Shown in pieces: positions 1 through 6,299 of a stretch of DNA of 9,342 bases (positions are counted from its first letter, which is position 1; every line of letters starts with the position of its first letter). This stretch comes from Alphaproteobacteria bacterium (lineage in GTDB: Bacteria; Pseudomonadota; Alphaproteobacteria; RF32; CAG-239). Both the position numbers and the translations under genes were made by a program. The stretch spans positions 1 through 9,342 of the forward strand of contig JAGDBT010000080.1 of NCBI GenBank assembly GCA_017958895.1, in the 5' to 3' direction. The notes beneath the pieces are model-generated. The model searched no databases. It saw only the letters and a list, made by a program, of their open reading frames with translations, and had not been told where the DNA came from.

Positions 1-1
1 C

Positions 2-1696
2 ATAGATAAAGAAGTTCTGAAACCGATATACATTGAAAATAAAAGGGAATTCTTGGAGCCTGTCGGTGATTTTGTTAAGGTCGATTTGACTGAGGAACAA
101 CAACGGGCGGCCGACTGTCTGTGCAGTAAGGTAGGAAACGGTTTTTCGGTTACTTTATTGGATGGAATAACCGGCTCGGGAAAGACGGAAGTATATTTTG
201 AGGCCATAGCGAAAACTTTGGAAACAAGTCGACAGGTGCTGATATTGGTGCCGGAGATTTCTCTGACCGCACAATGGTTGGAAAGATTTAAAAAACGTTT
301 CGGAGTTCGTCCGGCATGTTGGCATTCCGGATTAAGCGTTAAAGAACGAACGGATACCTGGAAAGCCATAGCCGAAGGGCGCGTTAAGGTTATTGTAGGA
401 GCCAGATCTGCTCTGTTTTTACCTTATACAAATTTGGGTTTGATTGTCATTGATGAAAGCCATGATCATTCTTTTAAGCAGGAAGATGTGGTTAATTATC
501 AGGGCCGAGATATGGCGATAGTAAGGGGAAAAATAGAAAAATTTCCGGTTATTTTATCAACAGCTACACCTGATTTGGAAACCTTGGTAAATGTTGCAGA
601 GGGAAAATATGAAACCGTTACATTATCCAGCCGTTATGCCAATGCGCGTCTGCCGGAGATAAAAATTATCGATTTAAAACAAGACCGTCCGCAAAAAGGC
701 GAATGGGGTGTTTCTTGGCTGGCACCGAGTTTGGTGGAGGCTTTGGATGCAAATTTGCAAAAAGGCGAACAATCGGTATTGTTCTTAAATCGCCGCGGCT
801 ATGCACCATTGCTTATCTGCCGTGATTGCGGGCACAGACTTCAATGTCCGAGTTGCAGTTCGTGGCTGACCGAACATAAAAAAAACTCGGTTATGCTATG
901 TCATCATTGCGGATATTTTGAAGAGATTCCCCAAAAGTGTCCTCATTGCGGTTCCGAAGAAGGATTAACGGCATGCGGGCCGGGAGTAGAACGTGTGGCC
1001 GAGGAAGTTTGTATGCGTTTTCCTACAGCCAAAGTTGAAATTTTATCAAGTGATAATGCAACTTCTTTTACGGCAATTTCCAAAATTATCTCTAAAATGG
1101 AAAGAAAAGAAATAGATATTTTGGTAGGTACGCAGATTATTGCCAAAGGCCACAATTTTCCGGATTTAACTTTGGTAGGGGTTGTCGATGCCGACTTAGG
1201 TCTTATGAATAGCGATTTGCGAGCCGCAGAACAGACATATCAACTTTTATCGCAAGTTTCCGGACGTGCGGGAAGAAGTGATAAAAAGGGTGTGGTTTAT
1301 GTGCAAACTCTCAATCCGGAAAATAAGGTGCTGAAATCTTTGTTGCTGCAAAATCGTAATATATTCTTGGATTTTGAGAAAGAAAGTCGTCGGATGTTGC
1401 ATTATCCGCCTTATGGAAAGTTGGCTTCACTCATTGTCTCAGGCAAGCAGCAACAGACTGCGGCGGCAGTAGCGGCGGCATTCGGCAAAACTGCGCCGCA
1501 GACGGATTTGATTTCGGTATTGGGGCCGGCGCCCGCACCGTTGTTTTTGCTCAGAGATAAATATCGCTACAGGCTTTTGTTAAAAACGGCCAGAAACATA
1601 AATATACAGCAGGTGTTGCAAGAATGGCTCAAAATGATTAAGATTCCCGCATCGGTGAACGTGGAAATAGATATAGAACCTTATTCATTTATGTGA
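2..1696 (+). CDS. priA: Primosomal protein N' (PriA replication-restart helicase), 5'-partial
   Basis: PriA is a DEXH-box, superfamily 2 DNA helicase that recognises stalled or collapsed forks and starts primosome reassembly. The frame is open to the left edge, so the gene begins outside the window. The TTG at 53 is an internal Leu codon, not a start. About 564 residues are visible; E. coli PriA has 732, so the N-terminal 3'-DNA-binding domain is mostly missing. Numbering from the TTG at 53, I see Walker A GITGSGKT (38-45), motif II DESHD (134-138), STATP (169-173), eight zinc-ligand cysteines in four pairs (256/259, 265/268, 283/286, 296/299), GTQIIAKGH (359-367) and the arginine-finger motif SQVSGRAGR (400-408). 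A C-terminal YPPYGKLASLIVSG segment follows, as in alphaproteobacterial PriA. All helicase and zinc motifs are intact, so the gene is probably functional. It ends 14 bp before the convergent 65-residue gene, with no strong terminator between. Confidence 0.97.
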   Translation: MDKEVLKPIYIENKREFLEPVGDFVKVDLTEEQQRAADCLCSKVGNGFSVTLLDGITGSGKTEVYFEAIAKTLETSRQVLILVPEISLTAQWLERFKKRFGVRPACWHSGLSVKERTDTWKAIAEGRVKVIVGARSALFLPYTNLGLIVIDESHDHSFKQEDVVNYQGRDMAIVRGKIEKFPVILSTATPDLETLVNVAEGKYETVTLSSRYANARLPEIKIIDLKQDRPQKGEWGVSWLAPSLVEALDANLQKGEQSVLFLNRRGYAPLLICRDCGHRLQCPSCSSWLTEHKKNSVMLCHHCGYFEEIPQKCPHCGSEEGLTACGPGVERVAEEVCMRFPTAKVEILSSDNATSFTAISKIISKMERKEIDILVGTQIIAKGHNFPDLTLVGVVDADLGLMNSDLRAAEQTYQLLSQVSGRAGRSDKKGVVYVQTLNPENKVLKSLLLQNRNIFLDFEKESRRMLHYPPYGKLASLIVSGKQQQTAAAVAAAFGKTAPQTDLISVLGPAPAPLFLLRDKYRYRLLLKTARNINIQQVLQEWLKMIKIPASVNVEIDIEPYSFM

Positions 1697-1710
1697 TTAA
1701 TATTGAGTCT

Positions 1711-1908
1711 TTAAAAACAGAACGCAAAAAGCGTGAGCAAGGCAAGAACAAACCAATGACCGAGGTCTATAACCACATTATGGCTGCCTATAATATTTAT
1801 GGTTCCGGAAATTTCTTTTTGCAAAGCATGTCTGTCGGATAATTTTGAATTATCGTTTGAAATTGTACTTCGGGCAAGAATTTCAGTTATGCGCTTTTCA
1901 ATATCCAT
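1711..1908 (-). CDS. Small protein with hydrophobic C-terminal tail, downstream of the repressor
   Basis: This is a 65-residue protein that I do not recognise. It starts 20 bp after the repressor stop codon on the same strand, preceded by a weak GGCGGA ribosome-binding site, so the two genes probably share a transcript. The first 30 residues are charged and likely helical. Residues 35-48 carry a GTINIIGSHNVVI segment, and residues 51-65 (from HWFVLALLTL onward) are strongly hydrophobic and end the protein. This could be a short tail anchor in the inner membrane, although it is brief for a full membrane span. Its position next to a phage repressor would suit an immunity, exclusion or repressor-modulating factor, but that is inference from context only. 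The main doubt is whether so short a frame is translated; spacing and co-orientation favour it. Confidence 0.5.
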   Translation of the reverse strand: MDIEKRITEILARSTISNDNSKLSDRHALQKEISGTINIIGSHNVVIDLGHWFVLALLTLFAFCF

Positions 1909-1928
1909 TTTAAGATTCCGCCGACAAT

Positions 1929-2372
1929 CTAATTTACTTTACGCAGTTCGTCATAAATTTCTATGATGTCAGTAACTTTTGCCGCTGCCACGGTAGGCGT
2001 TTCATCACAAACTTTGGTATAAATAAGTTTTATCAGTTCGGCTTTGTCTTTTGGAGCAAGAGATGCATCGCGTTCGTTCAACCATGATTCAATTTTTTCT
2101 ATAATAACACAGAGTAAATCGGAATTGATGGTCGCGGCACCGCCTACGGTTGATTTGAGAGGCAAATCCGTTAATTCTTGCTCATCAACGCGCAGAATTT
2201 GCGCAAGTTTATGACGATCGACTTCACCCAAACGACGAGGAGAGCCGTTTTTAATGAATTGTTGAATGTAAGCGATGTTTTTGCCTATGGCTAGAGATAC
2301 CTGAGCAAAGTTCAGTCCTCTTTCCACAATAAGACGAGCAATTTTGCGACGAATTTCTTCTGTATTTTCCAT
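1929..2372 (-). CDS. XRE-type phage repressor, DNA-binding protein without peptidase domain
   Basis: The protein has 147 residues. Residues 5-41 form a helix-turn-helix domain; the segment NFAQVSLAIGKNIAYIQQFI (21-40) is the likely HTH core. It is followed by NGSPRRL (42-48), a combination I know from alphaproteobacterial C2/CI-like repressors. Those repressors often carry a C-terminal S24 (LexA-like) autocleavage domain. Here residues 84-147 instead form a helical region (LLCVIIEKIESWLNER and AELIKLIYTKV) with no visible Ser-Lys dyad, which may serve for oligomerisation. A GGAAGG ribosome-binding site lies 7 bp before the ATG. The gene faces away from the 165-residue gene and has its own sigma70-like promoter. 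It probably represses the rightward genes and itself. Without the S24 domain, induction should not work through RecA-stimulated self-cleavage; this is inference. Confidence 0.82.
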   Translation of the reverse strand: MENTEEIRRKIARLIVERGLNFAQVSLAIGKNIAYIQQFIKNGSPRRLGEVDRHKLAQILRVDEQELTDLPLKSTVGGAATINSDLLCVIIEKIESWLNERDASLAPKDKAELIKLIYTKVCDETPTVAAAKVTDIIEIYDELRKVN

Positions 2373-2397
2373 ATCAAAACCTTCCGTGAAACAAACA

Positions 2398-2404
2398 TAG
2401 GTAC
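2398..2404. promoter_or_regulatory. Candidate operator half-site TAGGTAC at the repressor start region
   Basis: TAGGTAC lies immediately downstream of the repressor -10 box, where its transcription start would fall. The same TAGGT core recurs as the palindrome TAGGTAACCTA at 3000-3010, the only other place I found it in a non-coding region. It may be a repressor-binding half-site used for autoregulation. Two short matches are weak evidence. Confidence 0.25.
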
Positions 2405-2432
2405 ATTATATAATATAAATCTTAAAAGTAAA
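2405..2432 (-). promoter_or_regulatory. Promoter of the repressor gene
   Basis: On the minus strand TTTACT (2432-2427, four of six bases of the -35 consensus) is followed after 16 bp by a perfect TATAAT (2410-2405). This would start transcription near 2398, giving a leader of about 25 bases before the ribosome-binding site at 2385-2380 and the ATG at 2372. The -10 box lies in a perfect 10-bp AT palindrome, ATTATATAAT (2405-2414). Confidence 0.6.
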
Positions 2433-2447
2433 ACGATATTTTTCATA

Positions 2448-2474
2448 TTGACTGGATAATAAAAATATTATAAT
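2448..2474 (+). promoter_or_regulatory. Rightward promoter for the 165-residue gene
   Basis: TTGACT (2448-2453, five of six) and TATAAT (2469-2474, perfect) are 15 bp apart, shorter than the optimal 17 bp. TAATAA at 2471-2476 gives a 17-bp spacer as the alternative. Transcription would start near 2481, only a few bases before the AAGGAGGGG ribosome-binding site at 2485-2493. It is divergent from the repressor promoter, as in a phage genetic switch. Confidence 0.55.
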
Positions 2475-2498
2475 AAAGATGTATAAGGAGGGGTAAAA

Positions 2499-2996
2499 AT
2501 GTCGAAAAATTGTAACAATAAAAACAATAATAGCAGTAAAATAAAGAACATTAAGCCAAATAAGACAAAACATATCAGTGTATTGGAAAAATATTTTGAG
2601 AGGGGTTATTTAGATTTATGTGAAAGTAAGTTTTCCGCCGAAGATCGTAAGCGGGTTGGCGAAATGTTATTTTATGATTATTACTGCGGAGGAATGTATA
2701 ATCTTAAATCTTGTAGGTTGGATGGTGTAAATATTCCCGGTACTTCCGAGTTGGGAAACGAATCTAAAATTTTTTGCCGCGAACGTTATCTAAGAGCTGT
2801 GCGCAGTGTGCCTTCGGAGTTTTGGAAGGCCGTCAGAACTGTCTGTATAGAAGATTGCGAATTAACGGCTGAAGAAACAAAAAATAAGAAAAGTATTCTT
2901 GGAAAATATAAAATTTACTGTCAAAAAATTATGTTAAATCTTGGACTTAACAGATTAATAAAATTTTATTTGCAAAAAAATAAAAAAAGTTCTTGA
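2499..2996 (+). CDS. Basic Cys-rich protein resembling DUF6456-type proteins; possible phage regulator
   Basis: The protein has 165 residues and is preceded by a strong AAGGAGGGG ribosome-binding site. Residues 1-26 are Asn/Lys-rich and look disordered. Residues 46-68 (SAEDRKRVGEMLFYDYYCGG), 95-121 (ERYLRAVRSVPSEFWKAVRT then VCIEDCEL) and 145-160 (LNLGLNRLIKFYLQ) resemble, from memory, the pattern of alphaproteobacterial DUF6456-type proteins. In those, a Glu/Arg-rich helix and a VC motif precede an LxLALDRLxxHY-like end. Eight cysteines (5, 40, 63, 72, 93, 116, 120, 141) show no clear zinc-finger spacing. The gene occupies the cro/early-gene position opposite the repressor and directly precedes two terminators, so a regulator or antiterminator is possible. 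That role is inferred from position only. The stop codon overlaps a TTGACA box. Confidence 0.8.
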   Translation: MSKNCNNKNNNSSKIKNIKPNKTKHISVLEKYFERGYLDLCESKFSAEDRKRVGEMLFYDYYCGGMYNLKSCRLDGVNIPGTSELGNESKIFCRERYLRAVRSVPSEFWKAVRTVCIEDCELTAEETKNKKSILGKYKIYCQKIMLNLGLNRLIKFYLQKNKKSS

Positions 2997-3021
2997 CATT
3001 AGGTAACCTACATGATAAGAA
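2993..3021 (+). promoter_or_regulatory. Candidate promoter upstream of the groES-like gene
   Basis: A perfect -35 box TTGACA (2993-2998) overlaps the stop codon of the preceding gene. Seventeen bases later lies TAAGAA (3016-3021), a weak -10; GATAAG at 3014-3019 is an alternative with a 15-bp spacer. The spacer contains the palindrome TAGGTAACCTA. The strong -35, weak -10 and operator-like spacer would suit a regulated promoter. The predicted start near 3028 lies only about 33 bases before the terminator stem at 3061. Confidence 0.4.
3000..3010. promoter_or_regulatory. Candidate operator palindrome TAGGTAACCTA
   Basis: TAGGT-A-ACCTA is a perfect inverted repeat with a single central base. 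It sits directly after the -35 box of the candidate promoter, where a bound repressor would block RNA polymerase. The half-site also occurs at the start region of the repressor gene (2398). The binding protein is presumably the 147-residue repressor, but this is inference. Confidence 0.4.
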
Positions 3022-3060
3022 AATTACAATAATCAGAAAGTGTGATAATAAAAAACAGAT

Positions 3061-3087
3061 AAAAACCGGCTTTGACCGGTTTTTTTT
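3061..3087 (+). terminator. Intrinsic terminator immediately before the groES-like gene
   Basis: A 9-bp perfect stem, AAAAACCGG (3061-3069) pairing with CCGGTTTTT (3076-3084), encloses a six-base loop. Uninterrupted T runs from 3080 to 3087. The GGAG ribosome-binding site of the next gene begins at 3090, two bases after the T run. It could end transcription of the 165-residue gene, or act as a leader attenuator for the groES-like gene. Confidence 0.85.
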
Positions 3088-3101
3088 ATGGAGAATATCA
3101 T

Positions 3102-3344
3102 ATGTATAGAGCGATTAAAGACAGAATTATTATTAAATTAGATATCCTCGAAGAGAAAGGAAACCTGATTTTGGAACCATATAAATTTCGTAACATCGGT
3201 ACGGTTATCGGAGTCGGAGAGGATGTTAAAGATGTTAGGGTGGGCGAAAAGATTATCTTTTGGCCTTTCCATGAAATTGAGCTTCCCGAGGCAGATTTAG
3301 CGATAATTCGCGAGAAAAGCGTTTTGGGAATATTGCGAAATTAA
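3102..3344 (+). CDS. GroES-like co-chaperonin (Cpn10 family), phage-encoded type
   Basis: The protein has 80 residues against about 95 for bacterial GroES. The ATG at 3102 is chosen because GGAG lies 8 bp upstream; an in-frame TTG at 3072 falls inside the terminator hairpin and has no ribosome-binding site. AIKDRIIIKLD (4-14) matches the first strand of GroES (PLxDRVxVK). LIL (22-24) in GNLILEP stands where GroES has the GroEL-contacting IVL of its mobile loop, and the loop is shortened. NIGTVIGVGE (31-40) matches the G-V-x-x-VG-x-G strand, and VRVGEKIIF (45-53) matches the VKVGDxVxF strand. Phages such as T4 (gp31) use their own co-chaperonin with host GroEL to fold the capsid protein, yet no capsid gene is seen here. 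The family call is good; chaperone activity is inferred. Confidence 0.8.
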   Translation: MYRAIKDRIIIKLDILEEKGNLILEPYKFRNIGTVIGVGEDVKDVRVGEKIIFWPFHEIELPEADLAIIREKSVLGILRN

Positions 3345-3364
3345 AATATTTTAATAACAGCAGC

Positions 3365-3392
3365 AGGTCGGTTTTTTAACCGACCTTTTTTT
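3365..3392 (+). terminator. Intrinsic terminator immediately before the portal gene
   Basis: AGGTCGGTT (3365-3373) and AACCGACCT (3378-3386) form a perfect 9-bp stem with a TTTT loop, followed by seven T (3386-3392). The AGGAG ribosome-binding site of the portal gene begins at the next base, 3393, with the ATG at 3404. No promoter is recognisable between this hairpin and the portal start, so portal transcription has to pass through it. Confidence 0.88.
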
Positions 3393-3403
3393 AGGAGAAA
3401 AAA

Positions 3404-5146
3404 ATGTCAAAGACTTTGGAAAATCGCAAAGCATTGCGTGATCGGTGGCAGAACAAAATCAGTCGGGCCGAGAAAAAATATGCGGATTATTATGATTTAA
3501 TCGGCGAAATACGTGAATATTACCGCAACACTCGCCGCCGTAATAAGCAAAATATATTTTGGTCATCGGTAGAGACCTTAAAACCTTTTTTATATTTTAA
3601 GCAGCCGACCCCTTTTATTGTTCGCAATCGTAAAAGCGGAGACGAAAGCGAAAATTTGGCGGCCATAATTATGGAGAGGGCTTTGTTATGGAATATGAAG
3701 CAATTTGATTTTGACAGTGTGATAAAATATGCCAGAAATGATTTTTTGCTTTCCGGTATGGGTATTTTGTGGGAGCAATATAACCCTACATTTTACCCCG
3801 TCGGAAATGAATTCTTGAAAAAACATGAGCAAGTCGATACCGTTTATGTGAGCCCGGTTACTTTTTTAGCCGACACCGAAAAAGTAAATGTATGGGAAGA
3901 TGTCAGTTGGATAGCTCGCAAAACCTCTTTAACTCTCTCGGAAGCGGCGGAAAATTTTTCAGAAGAAATATTTGAGTATCTGAATTCGCGTTTTGGTGAT
4001 GAGGCCATGATAACGGTTTATGAAATTTGGGATAAAGACAGCAAATGCATCTATTATCTGAGCCCGGAATATCCGTTGGATTTTTTGGAAGTTTATGAAG
4101 ATACCTTGCATTTGACAGGCTTTTTCCCGTGTCCGAAACCTATAATGGCAACTTTGACCAATGACGGTATTATACCTATTCCCGATTATGTGGAAATAAA
4201 AAGTTTGCTGGATGAGCTTGACGGAGTTAATAATCGCATGCGCTTAACCATGCAGGCTTTAAAAGTTTCAGGTTGCTATGATAACAGTTTCCCGGAATTG
4301 GCCAATATTTTGGATAAAGATGTAACGCTTGTTTCGTTGAGTGATTTTCAAAAACTTAAAGATGCCGGTGGCATAAGAGGAATTATGGAATTTGCTCCGA
4401 TTGAGCAATATGTTTCGGCTTTAACCGTGTTGGCGGAACGTCGTCAGACCTTGGTAAATTCAATTTATGAAGTTACGGGTGTCAGTGATATTATGCGCGG
4501 AGTATCCGACAGCAAGGATACCGCTACGGCAGTTGTTAAAAAAACTAATTTCGGAACATTGCGTAATCAGGACCGCCAAAACGATATGCAACGTTTTTTG
4601 AAAGATTTGTTGCGCATTAAGGCGGAGATTATCTGCGAACAATTTTCGGGTGAGTTTCTACTTTCTTTTTTGAGTGATGAGGAGCGTAAGGATATGGATA
4701 AAGCCATTCAAGCCGTCAAAATTTTGAAAACCTCAAAACTTAAGGGCATGATTATAGATTTGGAAACAGACGGTTGCTATGACATAGCCGGCGAAGAAGA
4801 ACGAACAATGAAGGTGCTTAACAATATAAATGAAATAATTGTAAAGGCGTTTGGTCTGGTATCGGAACAACCGGCTTTGTTACCGCTATACAAACAAATG
4901 TTGGAGAGCGCTGTGGCCACCATGCCGAAAGCCCGACAGTTTAATTCGGTAATGGATACAGCTTTTGAGCATATAGAAAAAGAACTTAATGCGCCGGAGC
5001 CGAAACTGGAACGTCAAGATGCGGCTTATTTGGAATTGCAAAAGCAGAAGATAAGCCAGGATTATAATATCAAAAAAGAACAAAACGAAATCAAGAGGGA
5101 AGAACTGGATTTGAAAAAAGCGGAACTTCTCAACGAACAAAAATAA
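3404..5146 (+). CDS. Phage portal protein, P22/T7 head-tail connector type
   Basis: Portal proteins form the dodecameric ring at one capsid vertex through which DNA is packaged and ejected. The protein has 580 residues, in the size range of podovirus portals. Residues 14-50 are basic and helical. IFWSSVETLKPFLYFKQPTP (51-70) is the characteristic segment in which an (N)I-W-S-N/S-x-E-x-LKP motif is followed by the P-x-P wing. VYVSPVTFLAD (147-157) follows. TGVSDIMRG (358-366), ATAVVKKTNFGTLRNQDRQ (374-392) and the helix after it are the strongest signature, comparable to the TGISDIMRG...FGSLRLQDRQ pattern of these portals. Residues from about 535 form a Lys/Glu/Gln-rich coiled coil up to the stop. 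AGGAG lies 6 bp before the ATG. In known phages terminase lies upstream and scaffold and capsid downstream; none is present here. Confidence 0.93.
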   Translation: MSKTLENRKALRDRWQNKISRAEKKYADYYDLIGEIREYYRNTRRRNKQNIFWSSVETLKPFLYFKQPTPFIVRNRKSGDESENLAAIIMERALLWNMKQFDFDSVIKYARNDFLLSGMGILWEQYNPTFYPVGNEFLKKHEQVDTVYVSPVTFLADTEKVNVWEDVSWIARKTSLTLSEAAENFSEEIFEYLNSRFGDEAMITVYEIWDKDSKCIYYLSPEYPLDFLEVYEDTLHLTGFFPCPKPIMATLTNDGIIPIPDYVEIKSLLDELDGVNNRMRLTMQALKVSGCYDNSFPELANILDKDVTLVSLSDFQKLKDAGGIRGIMEFAPIEQYVSALTVLAERRQTLVNSIYEVTGVSDIMRGVSDSKDTATAVVKKTNFGTLRNQDRQNDMQRFLKDLLRIKAEIICEQFSGEFLLSFLSDEERKDMDKAIQAVKILKTSKLKGMIIDLETDGCYDIAGEEERTMKVLNNINEIIVKAFGLVSEQPALLPLYKQMLESAVATMPKARQFNSVMDTAFEHIEKELNAPEPKLERQDAAYLELQKQKISQDYNIKKEQNEIKREELDLKKAELLNEQK

Positions 5147-5159
5147 AAGGAGAAAATAA

Positions 5160-5594
5160 ATGCCATTTGATTCACAAGGTAATTTTTCCCGCCTTCATAA
5201 TTGGGAAGATGACAGACTTAATAATATAGAAATTGTCAGCGATCGCCATGACGAAGAAGATGATAATTTTGCCGAAGGTTTATCGCAATGTATGTTGCGC
5301 GATGGCCGCGGTGCCATGAACGGTGATTTGGATATGGGCAATTTTCAAATTAAAAATATTGCCGATGCCTCACTGGACGATGATGCGGTAAATTTGGGGC
5401 AAGTTCGCGGGATGTTGGAAAACATCAACGGAGTTGCACATTTGAGCGGTGCAGAAACTTTTACGGGCAACAAAACATTTACGGGTACGGTCGGTTGTTC
5501 AGGAGCGGTCAGCCTTAGCGGAACCACGACGGCAACAACCTTAACAGTCACCGGAACTCTGAATATTCCTGGCGGTAAAATATGGATTGCATAG
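5160..5594 (+). CDS. Short phage tail-fibre protein, virion-anchor type
   Basis: The protein has 144 residues, with AAGGAG 7 bp before the ATG and 13 bp after the portal stop. The N-terminus (MPFDSQGNFSRLHNWEDD, then SDRHDEEDDNFAEGL at 27-41) resembles the conserved start of podoviral and prophage tail fibres that attaches to the virion. LRDGRGAMNGDLDMGNFQIK (46-65) followed by NIADASLDDDAVNLGQV is the familiar fibre motif G-x-M-x-G-D-L-D-M-G-x-x-x-I-x-N-x-x-D-P. Residues 95-140 are Thr/Gly/Ser-rich short repeats (TFTGNKTFTGTV, TTTATTLTVTGTLNI), typical of a trimeric beta-helix stalk. Fibres with this N-terminus usually run to several hundred residues. Here the protein stops after the first stalk repeats with a clean stop codon, so receptor binding is presumably done by the following genes. 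Confidence 0.87.
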   Translation: MPFDSQGNFSRLHNWEDDRLNNIEIVSDRHDEEDDNFAEGLSQCMLRDGRGAMNGDLDMGNFQIKNIADASLDDDAVNLGQVRGMLENINGVAHLSGAETFTGNKTFTGTVGCSGAVSLSGTTTATTLTVTGTLNIPGGKIWIA

Positions 5595-5606
5595 GAGGGG
5601 AATATT

Positions 5607-6299
5607 ATGAGCGTATTAACCCAAAGATTGCATATTAAAAAAAACGGAGCGTCTGAGCAGACAGCTTTAATTTACAGCACTATCGGGGAATGTCCCGCGC
5701 CTAATCTTAAAGTAACGGTTGGCAATGTTGCGGGATATATCAAACTGGGAAGTGTTAATAACAGCAACGCTACTTCGGGTAGAGTTCATCTTAACGGCGA
5801 AGGCAAAGATTATGCGATTTTATCACAAGCCTCTGAAGCAGATTTTCCTGAAGAATGGGGCAGATTTTTAACTATTAAGTTTTCTATGACCAGATCCATA
5901 AATCGCCGTGAATACGCTTATGGATGGTGTTTGCATTTTGAAAACGGAGAACTGCCGATTATTGTGGGCTATAAAGATACGAAAGTTTCTTTTAACCGAA
6001 AATATTTTCATACAACAATTCATCGGAACTATGACAGCGCTTCGTATATCAAAACTCTGCAGATGATTTTGCCGTCATATATAGCAGAAAACAGCGAAAT
6101 ATCGTATTGGACGACATATGATCCGGATAGCGGAGAACAACTTAATACGGATATTATGCCGAAATCTACAATGGCAGCTTGGGGTTGGCCTAATACAAGT
6201 ATCAGGACAAGCGATTTTACTTATACGGCTACTTCACAGCAACTTAAGATATATAAGAAAGGTAAGTTATTTAAAACATTCAAACTATGGGAGGGATAA
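5607..6299 (+). CDS. Predicted beta-rich phage tail-appendage protein
   Basis: The protein has 230 residues, with AGGAGGGG ahead of the ATG overlapping the end of the fibre gene. The first 75 residues (RLHIKKNGASEQTALIYSTI, then YIKLGS and SGRVHLNGEGKDYAILSQAS) have the alternating pattern of small phage appendage domains: a basic KxxG loop followed by Tyr-Ala/Ile-x-Leu-Gly strands. The rest is rich in Tyr, Trp and Ser and has beta character. No signal peptide or membrane segment is seen. The final residues (LKIYKKGKLFKTFKLWEG) are basic. I cannot name a family. Its place between the fibre and other appendage genes argues for a virion-surface component such as a fibre extension or receptor-binding subunit. 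Confidence 0.8.
   Translation: MSVLTQRLHIKKNGASEQTALIYSTIGECPAPNLKVTVGNVAGYIKLGSVNNSNATSGRVHLNGEGKDYAILSQASEADFPEEWGRFLTIKFSMTRSINRREYAYGWCLHFENGELPIIVGYKDTKVSFNRKYFHTTIHRNYDSASYIKTLQMILPSYIAENSEISYWTTYDPDSGEQLNTDIMPKSTMAAWGWPNTSIRTSDFTYTATSQQLKIYKKGKLFKTFKLWEG

Noticed and set aside
53..55. TTG as the start codon of priA
   Set aside because: The frame stays open to the left edge and lacks the N-terminal DNA-binding domain, so the gene is truncated by the window and the TTG is internal.
2405..2475. AT palindromes ATTATATAAT and TATTATAATA as specific operators
   Set aside because: Both coincide with -10 boxes, where such palindromes arise easily from the TATAAT consensus, so they give no independent evidence of regulation.
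3072..3101. Longer groES-like protein starting at TTG 3072
   Set aside because: This codon lies in the loop of the terminator hairpin and has no ribosome-binding site, whereas the ATG at 3102 has GGAG at proper spacing and begins the family match.
3404..5146. Gene transfer agent cluster of the Rhodobacter type
   Set aside because: That cluster uses an HK97-type portal followed by protease and capsid genes; the portal here is of P22/T7 type and these neighbours are absent.
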